The notes: generated by a model not told the origin, from the sequence alone. A DNA stretch of 64,000 bases from Streptococcus sp. HPH0090 (GCF_000411475.1 NZ_KE150464.1:372001-436000), one strand, 5' to 3'. Counted from the stretch's first letter, positions 8,875 through 20,612 are shown. Translations and numbers: made by a program.

Positions 8875-9912
8875 ATGACAAAGAAAATTGTTGCCCTAGC
8901 AGGTGATGGGATTGGACCAGAAATCATGGAGGCTGGGTTAGAAGTTCTGGAGGCTTTAGCTGAAAAAACAGGCTTTGACTATGAGATAGATAGAAGACCT
9001 TTTGGAGGTGCAGGTATTGATGTTACAGGACACCCTTTACCAGAAGCAACACTAAAGGCTGCTAGAGAAGCGGACGCTATCCTCCTTGCTGCAATAGGTG
9101 GTCCTCAGTATGATAATGCTACAGTTCGACCCGAACAAGGGCTTTTGGCACTCCGCAAGGAACTTAATCTTTATGCCAATATTCGTCCAGTTAAAATTTT
9201 TGATAGTCTTAAACACTTATCGCCTCTAAAACCTGAACGAATTGCTGGTGTTGACTTTCTTGTAGTACGTGAGTTGACAGGTGGGATTTACTTTGGTGAT
9301 CATATCCTTGAAGACCGAAAAGCGCGTGATATCAATGATTATAGTTATGAGGAAGTAGAGCGGATTGTTCGTAAGGCTTTTGAAATCGCAAGAAGTCGGA
9401 GAAAAATCCTTACCAGTATTGATAAGCAAAATGTTTTGGCAACATCAAAACTTTGGCGAAGAGTAGCTGACGAGGTTGCGCAAGATTTTCCAGATGTAAC
9501 CTTGGAGCACAAGTTGGTGGACTCAGCTACCATGCTTATGATTACTAATCCTGCTAAGTTCGATGTTATCGTAACAGAGAATCTATTTGGAGACATCCTA
9601 TCAGACGAATCAAGTGTTCTATCTGGTACACTGGGTGTTATGCCATCAGCCAGTCATTCTGAAAATGGACCTAGTCTCTATGAACCCATTCATGGTTCGG
9701 CGCCTGATATAGCAGGCCTAGGAATCGCCAACCCTATTTCTATGATTTTATCAGTTGCTATGATGTTACGAGATAGTTTTGGACGATATGAGGATGCTAA
9801 GCGTATCGAAGATGCAGTTGAAGCAACATTAGCTGCAGGAATTTTAACGAGAGATATAGGAGGAGAAGCTTCTACCAAGGAAATGACAGAAGCCATCATT
9901 GAAAGATTATGA
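8875..9912 (+). CDS. leuB: 3-isopropylmalate dehydrogenase
   Basis: LeuB oxidises and decarboxylates 3-isopropylmalate with NAD. The 345-residue protein has the family order ALAGDGIGPEIM at the N-terminus, the substrate helix with LLALRKELNLYANIRP, VRELTGGIYFG, and the NAD-side motif EPIHGSAPDIAGLGIANP. It starts 11 bases after leuA with AAAGGAG and overlaps the next gene by 4 bases (ATGA), indicating one transcript. Confidence 0.97.
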   Translation: MTKKIVALAGDGIGPEIMEAGLEVLEALAEKTGFDYEIDRRPFGGAGIDVTGHPLPEATLKAAREADAILLAAIGGPQYDNATVRPEQGLLALRKELNLYANIRPVKIFDSLKHLSPLKPERIAGVDFLVVRELTGGIYFGDHILEDRKARDINDYSYEEVERIVRKAFEIARSRRKILTSIDKQNVLATSKLWRRVADEVAQDFPDVTLEHKLVDSATMLMITNPAKFDVIVTENLFGDILSDESSVLSGTLGVMPSASHSENGPSLYEPIHGSAPDIAGLGIANPISMILSVAMMLRDSFGRYEDAKRIEDAVEATLAAGILTRDIGGEASTKEMTEAIIERL

Positions 9913-10178
9913 AGATAAATCAAGGAATTACTTTTGCTATTTTGATTTGGAATCTATTGGTATTTATGATTTATGGTATTGACAAATCCAAAGCAAGAAA
10001 AGGTGCTTGGCGCATCCCGGAAAAATATTTATTATCATTTGCATTCTTTCTTGGTGGATTTGGTGCTTGGTTGGCAGGTGTTACCTTTCATCACAAGACT
10101 AGAAAATGGTATTTTAAAACGGTTTGGTTCCTAGGAATAGTGACTACACTAGTAACTTTGTATTTTGTATGGAGGTAA
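9909..10178 (+). CDS. DUF1294 small membrane protein in the leu operon
   Basis: The 89-residue protein has an N-terminal membrane segment, the family signature YGIDKSKARKGAWRIPE, a second hydrophobic segment with GGFGAWLAG, the motif FHHKTRKWYF, and a last membrane segment. This fits DUF1294, whose function is unknown. Its start overlaps the leuB stop by 4 bases and leuC begins 3 bases after its end, so it is translated within the leucine operon. Nothing in the sequence ties it to leucine synthesis. Confidence 0.85.
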   Translation: MKINQGITFAILIWNLLVFMIYGIDKSKARKGAWRIPEKYLLSFAFFLGGFGAWLAGVTFHHKTRKWYFKTVWFLGIVTTLVTLYFVWR

Positions 10179-10181
10179 TGA

Positions 10182-11564
10182 ATGGCAGGAAAATCGATTT
10201 TTGATAAATTATGGGACCTCCATGTAATCACAGGAGAAGAGGGACAACCACAACTCATGTATGTGGATCAGCACTACATCCATGAAGTGACTAGTCCTCA
10301 AGCTTTTCAAGGATTACGAGATGCAGGGCGAAGATTGAGAAGACCAAATTTAACATTTGGTACCTTTGACCACAATGTTCCAACGGTAAATATTTACGAT
10401 ATTCGAGATGTAATCTCGAAAGCACAGATTGATAAGTTGGCAGAAAATGTTGAGGAATTCGGGATTGAACATGCAGCCCACGGTTCTGAAAAACAAGGCA
10501 TCGTTCACATGGTTGGTCCAGAAACAGGACGAACACAACCAGGGAAATTTATCGTCTGTGGTGATAGCCATACGGCGACCCATGGAGCTTTTGGAGCGAT
10601 TGCCTTCGGAATTGGGACTAGTGAAGTCGAACATGTCTTTGCTACTCAAACTATTTGGCAGGTTAAACCAAAGAAAATGTTGGTGGAATTCACAGGAGTT
10701 CCTCAAAAAGGAATCTATTCTAAGGATTTCATACTAGCCTTGATTGCCAAGTATGGTGTTGCTTGTGGTGTTGGCTACGTGGTGGAGTATCGAGGTCAGG
10801 CTATTGATACCTTGAGCATGGAAGAGCGAATGACCATCTGCAATATGTCCATAGAGTTTGGATCCAAGATGGGAATTATGAATCCAGACCAGACCACCTA
10901 TGACTATCTTAAGGGGCGCGAGTGTGTCCCAAAGGATTTTGACGCAGCAGTTGCTGATTGGAAAAGATTAGTTAGCGACGACGATGCTGTTTATGACAAG
11001 GTGATTCGTATGGATGTTTCTGAATTAGCACCTATGGTGACTTGGGGAACCAATCCTGCCATGGGAGTTGACTTTGAGACTAGCTTCCCAGAAATAAAAG
11101 ATATGAATGATGAACGTGCTTATCATTACATGGATTTACAACCAGGACAGAAACCAGCAGATATCCAACTTGGCTATGTTTTTATAGGTTCTTGTACCAA
11201 TGCTCGACTCAGCGATTTGCAACTAGCAGCTCGATTTGTCGAAGGGAAGAAAATTGCTCCCAACCTGACAGCGATTGTGGTACCTGGTTCTCGACCAGTC
11301 AAGCGAGCAGCTGAGAAGTTAGGTTTGGATAAGGTATTTCTAGATGCGGGCTTTGAGTGGAGAGATCCAGGTTGCTCCATGTGTCTAGGGATGAATCCTG
11401 ACAAGGTACCTGATGGTGTCCACTGTGCCTCAACAAGTAACCGCAACTTTGAAGATAGACAGGGTTTTTGTGCTAAGACTCATCTTTGTAGTCCAGCAAT
11501 GGCAGCTGCGGCAGCTATCGCAGGACGTTTCGTAGACGTTCGGCAAATGTCAGAGGCCCAGTAA
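10182..11564 (+). CDS. leuC: 3-isopropylmalate dehydratase large subunit
   Basis: LeuC with LeuD isomerises 2-isopropylmalate to 3-isopropylmalate. The 460-residue protein is an aconitase-type [4Fe-4S] enzyme. It shows [18 protein letters not shown], the cluster cysteine in [11 protein letters not shown], and the two further cluster cysteines in [19 protein letters not shown] lies before the ATG, at the end of the DUF1294 gene. leuD follows 9 bases later. The length is normal. Confidence 0.97.
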   Translation: MAGKSIFDKLWDLHVITGEEGQPQLMYVDQHYIHEVTSPQAFQGLRDAGRRLRRPNLTFGTFDHNVPTVNIYDIRDVISKAQIDKLAENVEEFGIEHAAHGSEKQGIVHMVGPETGRTQPGKFIVCGDSHTATHGAFGAIAFGIGTSEVEHVFATQTIWQVKPKKMLVEFTGVPQKGIYSKDFILALIAKYGVACGVGYVVEYRGQAIDTLSMEERMTICNMSIEFGSKMGIMNPDQTTYDYLKGRECVPKDFDAAVADWKRLVSDDDAVYDKVIRMDVSELAPMVTWGTNPAMGVDFETSFPEIKDMNDERAYHYMDLQPGQKPADIQLGYVFIGSCTNARLSDLQLAARFVEGKKIAPNLTAIVVPGSRPVKRAAEKLGLDKVFLDAGFEWRDPGCSMCLGMNPDKVPDGVHCASTSNRNFEDRQGFCAKTHLCSPAMAAAAAIAGRFVDVRQMSEAQ

Positions 11565-11573
11565 GGAGAGGAT

Positions 11574-12167
11574 ATGGAAAAATTTACAGTTTATACAGGA
11601 ACAACGGTTCCTCTGTTGAATGATAATATCGATACCGACCAAATTCTTCCCAAACAGTTTCTGAAGTTGATTGACAAGAAAGGTTTTGGCAAATACCTCA
11701 TGTATGCTTGGCGTTATCTGGACGATAAGTACACTGAGGATCCAGACTTTGTCTTTAATCGACCTGAATACCGAAAAGCTACTATCCTCATCTCAGGGGA
11801 TAACTTTGGAGCTGGTTCTTCGAGGGAGCATGCAGCTTGGGCGCTAGCAGACTATGGTTTTAAGGTCGTAATTGCAGGATCTTTTGGAGATATTCATTAC
11901 AATAATGAGCTCAATAATGGCATGTTGCCTATTGTTCAACCAAGGGAAGTTAGAGAAAAACTCGCCCAACTCAAACCAAGCGACCATGTAACTGTGGACT
12001 TGGAACAACAAAAAATCATTTCACTAGTAGGGGAATTCCCTTTCGAAATTGATAGCGAATGGAAACACAAGCTCTTAAATGGTTTGGATGATATCGGTAT
12101 TACCATGCAGTATGAAGACTTGATTGCTGCTTATGAAAAACAACGCCCAGCCTATTGGCAGGATTAG
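11574..12167 (+). CDS. leuD: 3-isopropylmalate dehydratase small subunit
   Basis: This 197-residue subunit carries the swivelling domain that completes the LeuCD active site. Visible motifs are [14 protein letters not shown] near the N-terminus and the substrate-binding loop [16 protein letters not shown] around residue 75-90. AAGGAGAGG precedes the start. It is the last dedicated leucine gene, and no terminator separates it from the Sua5-like gene 27 bases on. Confidence 0.96.
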   Translation: MEKFTVYTGTTVPLLNDNIDTDQILPKQFLKLIDKKGFGKYLMYAWRYLDDKYTEDPDFVFNRPEYRKATILISGDNFGAGSSREHAAWALADYGFKVVIAGSFGDIHYNNELNNGMLPIVQPREVREKLAQLKPSDHVTVDLEQQKIISLVGEFPFEIDSEWKHKLLNGLDDIGITMQYEDLIAAYEKQRPAYWQD

Positions 12168-12194
12168 AATAAATATAGAAAAGGAAATAGAACT

Positions 12195-12974
12195 ATGACA
12201 AAACACATTCAATGGAACGGAACACTTTCACAAGAAGGCTATGACATTTTAAAAGGTGAGGGCGGTTGTATCGTTTGCCCTACTAAGGTCGGTTACATTA
12301 TCATGACCAGTGACAAGGCTGGACTTGAGCGTAAGTTTGAAGCTAAAGAACGTAATCGTAACAAACCAGGCGTAGTCCTCTGTGGTAGTATGGATGAGCT
12401 TCGCGCCTTAGCACAGCTAAATCCTGAAATCGAAGCCTTCTATCAAAAACATTGGGACCAAGATATTCTCCTTGGTTGTATCCTTCCGTGGAAACCAGAA
12501 GCTTTTGAAAAATTGAAAGCATACGGTGATGGACGTGAAGAACTCATGACAGACGTTCGTGGTACTAGCTGTTTTGTCATCAAGTTTGGTAAAGCTGGTG
12601 AACAATTGGCTGCCAAACTCTGGGAAGAAGGGAAAATGGTTTATGCCTCATCTGCAAATCCATCTGGAAAAGGAAACCGTGGTAAGGTGGAAGGTATCGG
12701 TCAACGTATCGAAGGAGCAGTGGACCTTGTCATCGAAGCAGACGACTATGTTGCTTCAATCCAGCCAGACAAAACAATCGAAACTCGCTACGAGCAAGGT
12801 GTGATGGTGTCTATGGTTGATAAAGACGGCAAGCTTATTCCAGAACAAGGAGGAGCACGCTCAATCTCACCAGCTCCAGTTGTGATCCGTAAAGGACTGG
12901 ATATTGATAAAATCATGATGCATCTATCAGATACCTTTAACTCATGGGATTACCGTCAAGGTGAATATTATTAA
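12195..12974 (+). CDS. Sua5/YciO/YrdC family protein
   Basis: The 259-residue protein has the YrdC-type fold signatures: GGCIVCPTKVGYIIMT at the N-terminus, a KERNRNKPGVVLC segment that resembles the KxRxxxxP ATP/threonine site, and the late motif YASSANPSGKGNRGK. True TsaC/Sua5 enzymes make threonylcarbamoyl-adenylate for tRNA t6A. This protein lacks the long Sua5 C-terminal domain and is a more distant paralog, so I call only the family. It follows leuD at 27 bases with AAAAGGAAA upstream and ends at a clear terminator, so it is probably the last gene of the leu transcript. Confidence 0.8.
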   Translation: MTKHIQWNGTLSQEGYDILKGEGGCIVCPTKVGYIIMTSDKAGLERKFEAKERNRNKPGVVLCGSMDELRALAQLNPEIEAFYQKHWDQDILLGCILPWKPEAFEKLKAYGDGREELMTDVRGTSCFVIKFGKAGEQLAAKLWEEGKMVYASSANPSGKGNRGKVEGIGQRIEGAVDLVIEADDYVASIQPDKTIETRYEQGVMVSMVDKDGKLIPEQGGARSISPAPVVIRKGLDIDKIMMHLSDTFNSWDYRQGEYY

Positions 12975-12987
12975 TATAAAACAAAAT

Positions 12988-13016
12988 TAGAGAGCCTGTG
13001 AACTCTCTATTTTTTA
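12988..13016 (+). terminator. terminator at the end of the leu transcript
   Basis: TAGAGAG (12988-12994) pairs with CTCTCTA (13003-13009) and is followed by a run of T residues. Confidence 0.85.
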
Positions 13017-13066
13017 TGAAATCATAAGTAAAATCCGAACATAATAATTTTAATGTTTCAAAATGT

Positions 13067-13095
13067 TTGACAAAAACTTTACCTTAGTTTATAAT
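13067..13095 (+). promoter_or_regulatory. promoter of guaC
   Basis: TTGACA at 13067 and TATAAT at 13090 are both perfect consensus hexamers with a 17-bp spacer. Transcription should begin near 13102, giving a leader of about 70 bases. Confidence 0.9.
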
Positions 13096-13101
13096 CGTTA
13101 A

Positions 13102-13170
13102 AGGAAACGTCGGAAAAGACGTAGCGATGCGAAAGCATAGGTAGGTCATTATAAAAGAAACGAGACATCG
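13102..13170 (+). promoter_or_regulatory. structured 5' leader of guaC, unassigned
   Basis: The leader contains two adjacent small hairpins: ACGTC/GACGT (13107-13111 with 13118-13122, loop GGAAAA) and ATGC/GCAT (13127-13130 with 13135-13138, GAAA tetraloop). CGATG at 13125-13129 can alternatively pair with CATCG at 13166-13170, directly before the start codon. No strong Shine-Dalgarno lies at the start; the best purine-rich stretches are AGGTAGG, which is too far upstream, and GAAACGAG. I cannot match it to a known riboswitch class. Confidence 0.5.
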
Positions 13171-13172
13171 AA

Positions 13173-14156
13173 ATGTTAAACGAATTTCCGATTTTTGACT
13201 ATGAAGATATTCAGCTAATTCCTAATAAGTGTGTTCTTCAAAGTCGAGCAGAAGCTGACACACAAGTAACACTAGGGAAGTACACCTTTAAATTACCAGT
13301 TGTTCCTTCAAATATGCAAACTATCTTGGATGAAGATGTTGCAGAACAACTTGCAAAAGGTGGTTATTTCTATATCATGCATCGCTTCGATGAAGCTGGA
13401 CGCATTCCTTTTGTGAAACGCATGCATGAAAAAGGGTTGATTGCTTCTATCTCTGTTGGTGTTAAAGATTACGAATATGATTTTGTTAGCCAATTAAAGG
13501 AAGATGCTCCAGAGTATATCACTATTGATATCGCTCATGGACATGCCGACAGTGTCATTTCAATGATTCAGCACATTAAGAAAGAATTGCCAGATACCTT
13601 TGTCATCGCTGGTAACGTTGGTACTCCCGAAGCTGTACGCGAATTAGAGAATGCTGGAGCAGACGCTACTAAGGTCGGAATCGGTCCAGGTAAAGTATGT
13701 ATTACTAAGGTTAAAACTGGTTTTGGTACTGGTGGTTGGCAGTTAGCAGCTCTTCGCTGGTGTGCTAAAGCTGCGCGTAAACCGATTATTGCCGATGGTG
13801 GAATCCGTACACACGGAGATATTGCCAAGTCAATCCGCTTTGGTGCAAGTATGGTTATGATTGGCTCACTATTTGCAGGCCATATTGAAAGCCCTGGTAA
13901 AACAGTTGAAGTCGATGGTAAACAATTCAAAGAATACTATGGTTCGGCTTCAGAATACCAAAAAGGTGCTTATAAGAATGTCGAAGGTAAGAAAATTCTT
14001 CTTCCTGCCAAAGGACATTTACAAGATACCCTAACTGAGATGGAACAAGATTTGCAAAGTTCGATTTCTTATGCTGGAGGTCGAAAGGTAGCTGATCTTA
14101 GACATGTAGATTATGTGATTGTGAAGAACTCTATCTGGAATGGAGATGCTCACTAA
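13173..14156 (+). CDS. guaC: GMP reductase
   Basis: GuaC converts GMP to IMP with NADPH and ammonia release, recycling guanine nucleotides toward adenine. The 327-residue protein is of the IMPDH/GMPR barrel family without CBS domains. It shows [12 protein letters not shown] at the N-terminus, the catalytic cysteine in [14 protein letters not shown] (Cys176) and [19 protein letters not shown]. It has a consensus promoter. Its stop codon is only about 10 bases before the guanine riboswitch of xpt-pbuX, so the three purine genes may share a transcript. Confidence 0.96.
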   Translation: MLNEFPIFDYEDIQLIPNKCVLQSRAEADTQVTLGKYTFKLPVVPSNMQTILDEDVAEQLAKGGYFYIMHRFDEAGRIPFVKRMHEKGLIASISVGVKDYEYDFVSQLKEDAPEYITIDIAHGHADSVISMIQHIKKELPDTFVIAGNVGTPEAVRELENAGADATKVGIGPGKVCITKVKTGFGTGGWQLAALRWCAKAARKPIIADGGIRTHGDIAKSIRFGASMVMIGSLFAGHIESPGKTVEVDGKQFKEYYGSASEYQKGAYKNVEGKKILLPAKGHLQDTLTEMEQDLQSSISYAGGRKVADLRHVDYVIVKNSIWNGDAH

Positions 14157-14166
14157 AAATATGATT

Positions 14167-14306
14167 ACTTATTTATGTCGCGAATTGGCGTGGCGTTTCT
14201 ACAAGGTACCGTAAATACCTAACAATGAGTAAGTCGAAGAGAGATAAAAGAAGCAGGGATATCTTTTTCAATCTTTCTAAGGGGCTTACTATGTAAGTCC
14301 CTTTTT
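14167..14306 (+). promoter_or_regulatory. guanine riboswitch with terminator, controls xpt-pbuX
   Basis: P1 pairs 14167-14176 with 14225-14234 (10 bp), P2 pairs 14177-14182 with 14189-14194, and P3 lies around 14204-14220. The conserved TTTCTAC junction and CCGTAAAT loop of the purine aptamer are present. The ligand-discriminating base corresponds to C14223, predicting guanine/hypoxanthine. Expression platform: the P1 3' strand AGTAAGTC (14228-14235) can pair with GGCTTACT (14283-14290) as antiterminator; otherwise a 10-bp terminator forms (14280-14289 with 14293-14302) with a T run. Bound ligand should therefore stop transcription. Confidence 0.93.
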
Positions 14307-14321
14307 ATTTCGGAGGTTATT

Positions 14322-14903
14322 GTGAAATTACTAGAGGAACGTATTTTAAAAGATGGGAATATTCTAGGTGAGAATATTCTTAAGGTGGATTCATTCTTGA
14401 CTCACCAAGTGGATTTTTCCTTAATGCGCGAGATTGGTCGCACCTTTGCAGAATATTTTAAAAATGCAGGTATTACCAAAGTCGTAACCATTGAAGCATC
14501 TGGAATTGCTCCAGCTCTATATGTTGCTGAACAATTAGATGTACCTATGATTTTTGCTAAGAAGGCAAAAAATATTACCATGAATGAAGGAATTTTGACT
14601 GCTGAGGTTTATTCTTTCACTAAACAAGTTACTAGTACCGTATCCATTGCAGGGAAGTTCTTATCTCCAGGAGATAAAGTATTAATTATTGATGATTTCT
14701 TGGCTAATGGTCAAGCAGCTAAAGGTTTGATTCAGATTATCGAACAAGCTGGTGCTACAGTCGAGGCCGTCGGGATTGTGATTGAAAAATCTTTCCAAGA
14801 TGGTCGTGAACTGTTAGAAAAATCAGGTCATCAGGTAGTATCACTTGCTCGTTTAGAGCGTTTTGAAAATGGAAGAGTTATCTTCAAGGAGGCAGACATA
14901 TAA
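14322..14903 (+). CDS. xpt: xanthine phosphoribosyltransferase
   Basis: Xpt salvages xanthine with PRPP to XMP. The 193-residue protein starts with GTG at 14322 behind a strong CGGAGG site and reads [13 protein letters not shown]. It has the type I PRTase core: [17 protein letters not shown] and the PRPP loop [16 protein letters not shown] around residues 124-139. It is directly downstream of the guanine riboswitch, and its stop codon overlaps the pbuX start by one base, so both are controlled together. Confidence 0.96.
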   Translation: MKLLEERILKDGNILGENILKVDSFLTHQVDFSLMREIGRTFAEYFKNAGITKVVTIEASGIAPALYVAEQLDVPMIFAKKAKNITMNEGILTAEVYSFTKQVTSTVSIAGKFLSPGDKVLIIDDFLANGQAAKGLIQIIEQAGATVEAVGIVIEKSFQDGRELLEKSGHQVVSLARLERFENGRVIFKEADI

Positions 14904-16162
14904 TGAATCAAAAAGAAAACCACTCAAAAGCGGCCGTATTGGGCTTGCAACACTTACTTGCCATGTACTCAGGTTCAATCTTGGTTCCAATCATGATTGC
15001 GAGTGCCTTGGGATACTCAGCTCAACAGTTGACCTACCTTATCTCAACAGATATCTTTATGTGTGGGGTTGCAACTCTTTTACAATTGCAACTCAATAAA
15101 CACTTTGGTGTTGGTTTGCCAATAGTACTTGGTGTTGCCTTCCAGTCTGTTGCTCCTCTTATCATGATTGGTCAGAGTCATGGTAGTGGTGCTATGTTTG
15201 GAGCCTTGATTGCATCAGGGATTTATGTCATTTTGATTTCAGGTATCTTCTCTAAGGTTGCCAATCTTTTCCCTGCTATCGTAACTGGTTCTGTTATCAC
15301 AACTATCGGATTGACCTTGATTCCAGTTGCTATTGGAAATATGGGAAATAACGTAGAAAAACCGACTGGTCAAAGTTTAGCTTTGGCAATGATTACAGTT
15401 CTCATTATTCTTTTGGTTAATATCTTTACAAAAGGATTTATCAAATCAATTTCGATTTTGATTGGTTTGATTGCAGGTACCATTATTGCGGCGACTATGG
15501 GCTTGGTTGATTTTTCTCCAGTAGCAGAAGCTCCACTTGTTCATATCCCAACTCCATTCTACTTCGGTGCTCCACAATTTGAGATTTCATCTATTGTCAT
15601 GATGTGTATCATCGCTACTGTATCAATGGTAGAATCAACAGGTGTATATCTTGCTCTTTCTGATATTACTAAAGATCCAATTGATAGCACTCGACTTCGT
15701 AATGGTTATCGTGCTGAAGGTCTCGCTGTTTTACTTGGTGGACTTTTCAATACCTTCCCTTATACAGGATTTTCACAAAACGTAGGTTTGGTTAAACTTT
15801 CAGGTATTCGTACTCGTTTGCCAATCTACTACGCAGCTGGTTTCCTTATCTTGCTTGGTCTCTTGCCTAAGTTTGGAGCCTTGGCACAGATTATTCCTAG
15901 TCCTGTACTTGGTGGTGCTATGCTCGTCATGTTTGGTTTTGTTTCGCTCCAAGGTATGCAAATCTTGGCTCGTGTAGACTTTGAGCACAATGAACACAAC
16001 TTCCTCATTGCAGCAGTTTCTATTTCTGCTGGTGTGGGATTAAACGGAAGCAATCTCTTCAATACTTTACCGACTGAACTGCAAATGTTCTTCTCAAATG
16101 GTATCGTCATTGCGAGTGCTGTAGCCATCATCTTGAATGCTATTTTGAATCGTAAAAAATAA
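14903..16162 (+). CDS. pbuX: xanthine permease (NCS2 family)
   Basis: PbuX is a proton-linked purine permease in the membrane. The 419-residue protein is strongly hydrophobic, with about 12-14 membrane segments. NCS2 motifs are HLLAMYSGSILVPIMIASALG at the N-terminus, QSVAPLIMIGQ, and NTFPYTGFSQNVGLVKLSG in the substrate region. The start overlaps the last base of xpt. It is riboswitch-controlled and followed by a terminator. Confidence 0.95.
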   Translation: MNQKENHSKAAVLGLQHLLAMYSGSILVPIMIASALGYSAQQLTYLISTDIFMCGVATLLQLQLNKHFGVGLPIVLGVAFQSVAPLIMIGQSHGSGAMFGALIASGIYVILISGIFSKVANLFPAIVTGSVITTIGLTLIPVAIGNMGNNVEKPTGQSLALAMITVLIILLVNIFTKGFIKSISILIGLIAGTIIAATMGLVDFSPVAEAPLVHIPTPFYFGAPQFEISSIVMMCIIATVSMVESTGVYLALSDITKDPIDSTRLRNGYRAEGLAVLLGGLFNTFPYTGFSQNVGLVKLSGIRTRLPIYYAAGFLILLGLLPKFGALAQIIPSPVLGGAMLVMFGFVSLQGMQILARVDFEHNEHNFLIAAVSISAGVGLNGSNLFNTLPTELQMFFSNGIVIASAVAIILNAILNRKK

Positions 16163-16167
16163 AAATA

Positions 16168-16206
16168 AATGAGAAGTGATAGAAATATCCTTCTCATTTT
16201 CTTTTT
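16168..16206 (+). terminator. terminator after pbuX
   Basis: AATGAGAAG (16168-16176) pairs with CTTCTCATT (16190-16198), then T-rich sequence. Confidence 0.8.
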
Positions 16207-16219
16207 TAGAGCTTGAATA

Positions 16220-18214
<1,995 letters not shown>

Positions 18215-18319
18215 TCATTACACACTAAAGAATGACTATCTTAGATTTCTTGCTCTAACTCGAAAATTTAAACAAGAAATTATTTTTTAAAATTTAACAA
18301 TTAGAAATTAGGGAGATCC

Positions 18320-20602
18320 ATGTACAATTATCCTGTACTTATTCATTATCATCGCAAGGATGAAGCATACGAGGTATGTAACTTTAGTAAGATTCCAGAA
18401 GATTCCGCAGAACTTATCCGAGAAGAAGAATATTTTGGAACTACATTTTCATTGACACAAGCAAGTGAAACACCTCTTGAACAATTTATTTTTAGAGTAG
18501 AAAAAGATGGGGAAACCAAAGAATATCATATCCGTTTCAACTATTATCCACTTCTAACGGAAGTATGGATTTTAGATGGAGATGACACTGTTTATTATTC
18601 TGAAAATCCAGCTATTGCAAGTCCACACTATAAAGATCAAAATCCATTTGCTTTTGATAAAGCGATTAACAGTGCTAGTTTTGATCACCACTGGGGTTAC
18701 CAAGGAGAGTTGGGATGCCAGGTTTTCGAAGAAGAAACAAGCTTTAAACTTTGGTCGCCAACAGCAACAACTGTACAAGTTGTAGTTTATGAATCAGCAA
18801 GCAATGACGCTCCTATCCTAAAAACGTATGAGATGAAACGTGGAAATAGTTATTCTTATAGTCACAAGGATAATACAATTGGCGTTTGGAATTTGACAGT
18901 TTCTGAAAGTCTTGCAGGTCGTGCCTATCAATACCAGATTGATTTTCCACATCATCAATCATTAACCCGCGATCCATATACAATAGCAACAAGTCCAAAT
19001 GGAAAACGTTCAGCGATTCTTTCAGAAGAAGAGCGTCAAGTCGAAGGATTTGAAGTTAAGAACGGGGCGGAAGCAACTTGGCGATTGGAAAATCCTTGCC
19101 AAGCGGTTGTTTATGAAATGCACATACGTGACTTGACCAAGTCTGAAACTTCTGGTGTTGCTCCGGGATTAAAAGGTACTTTCTTGGGTGCTGCTCAAAC
19201 TGGAACTGTCAACAAATATGGTCAGTCTACGGCATTTGACTATATCAAGGAACTTGGTGTGAACTATGTTCAACTACAGCCAATTGCTGATCGTCACAAA
19301 GAATATGATGCAGACGGAAATGTAACCTACAACTGGGGCTATGACCCACAGAACTACAATGCACCAGAAACCAGCATGTCTACGAATCCAAATGATCCAG
19401 GTCAAGTTATTCGTGATTTGAAGACGATGATTCAAGCCTATCATGATGCAGGAATTGGCGTTATCATGGATGTTGTCTATAACCATACTTTTTCAACTGT
19501 TGATGCCCCATTCCAAACAACAGTACCAGATTATTATTACCGAATGAACCGTGATGGAAGTTATCAAAATGGGACAGGTGTAGGAAATGAAACTGCCAGC
19601 GAACACGAAATGTTCCGTAAGTATATGATTGACTCACTTCTCTATTGGGTAAATGAATTCAACATCGATGGTTTCCGTTTTGATTTGATGGGAATCCATG
19701 ATGTTAAAACTATGCAGATGATTCGTTGGGCAATGGATGAAGTTGATCCTAAAATTATCCTTTATGGAGAAGGCTGGGACATGGGAACGGGTCTTGCACC
19801 ATATGATAAGGCTAAGAAAGACAATGCTTATCAGTTGCCAAATATTGGATTTTTCAATGATGACGAACGTGATGCTGTAAAAGGTGGCGAAGTCTATGGA
19901 GAAATCAAGTCTGGTTTTGTAAGTGGTGCTGCCACTGAACCAATTGTTGCCAAAGCAATCCTTGGAAGTCGTGAACTAGGCTCTTATCTAAACCCTAACC
20001 AGGTTGTCAACTACGTAGAGGCCCATGATAATTATAACTTGCATGATTTGTTAGCAACACTCCATCCAACAGAAGATCAAGCTAGCATCATGAAAAAAGT
20101 AGAAACGGCTACTGCTATGAATCTGCTTATGCAAGGTATTTCCTTTATGGAACTCGGTCAAGAGTTTGGACGTACCAAGCTAGTTCCTACAGGCGAAAAT
20201 GGAGAATTGACCCATGCCGATCGTGAACGGGCTATGAACAGTTACAATGCTCCAGATGCAGTTAACCAGGTAAACTGGGACTTGATTCATGAACGTCAGG
20301 ATAGCATTGAATTTATTCGTCAGATAATAGGTCTTAAAACAAAGAGTAGTGCCTTTTCATACCCTACATATGAGGAAGTTTATCGTCATGTCTTTGTCCA
20401 TACAGCCATTGAAAATAGTGGCTGGATTGTCTATGAAATTCAAGGAGATGATGAGCATTACCTAGTTGTCTTTAATGCTAAGGGTGAATCCCACTATTAT
20501 GAAAATGCTGGTAATCTCGAAATGTTGATTACGAACAGTTGTTCAAATCAAGAAAATACCCTTGACAACGTGAGTGTAGCTGTTATGAATGTTTTATCAT
20601 AA
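18320..20602 (+). CDS. pulA: type I pullulanase
   Basis: This GH13 enzyme hydrolyses alpha-1,6 branches in pullulan, starch or glycogen. The 760-residue protein has no signal peptide, so it should act inside the cell, unlike the large secreted streptococcal pullulanases. Order: N-terminal carbohydrate-binding regions, a CBM48-like region near 130-230, the YEMHIRDLTKS start of the barrel, VVYNHT, the nucleophile in GFRFDLMGIH (Asp455), acid/base in LYGEGWDMG (Glu484) and transition-state Asp570 in VEAHDNYNL. GGGAG precedes the ATG. It sits before the glycogen operon but is separated from it by a strong terminator and 411 bases. A debranching role in glycogen turnover is inferred. Confidence 0.93.
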   Translation: MYNYPVLIHYHRKDEAYEVCNFSKIPEDSAELIREEEYFGTTFSLTQASETPLEQFIFRVEKDGETKEYHIRFNYYPLLTEVWILDGDDTVYYSENPAIASPHYKDQNPFAFDKAINSASFDHHWGYQGELGCQVFEEETSFKLWSPTATTVQVVVYESASNDAPILKTYEMKRGNSYSYSHKDNTIGVWNLTVSESLAGRAYQYQIDFPHHQSLTRDPYTIATSPNGKRSAILSEEERQVEGFEVKNGAEATWRLENPCQAVVYEMHIRDLTKSETSGVAPGLKGTFLGAAQTGTVNKYGQSTAFDYIKELGVNYVQLQPIADRHKEYDADGNVTYNWGYDPQNYNAPETSMSTNPNDPGQVIRDLKTMIQAYHDAGIGVIMDVVYNHTFSTVDAPFQTTVPDYYYRMNRDGSYQNGTGVGNETASEHEMFRKYMIDSLLYWVNEFNIDGFRFDLMGIHDVKTMQMIRWAMDEVDPKIILYGEGWDMGTGLAPYDKAKKDNAYQLPNIGFFNDDERDAVKGGEVYGEIKSGFVSGAATEPIVAKAILGSRELGSYLNPNQVVNYVEAHDNYNLHDLLATLHPTEDQASIMKKVETATAMNLLMQGISFMELGQEFGRTKLVPTGENGELTHADRERAMNSYNAPDAVNQVNWDLIHERQDSIEFIRQIIGLKTKSSAFSYPTYEEVYRHVFVHTAIENSGWIVYEIQGDDEHYLVVFNAKGESHYYENAGNLEMLITNSCSNQENTLDNVSVAVMNVLS

Positions 20603-20612
20603 ATCTTTAATG

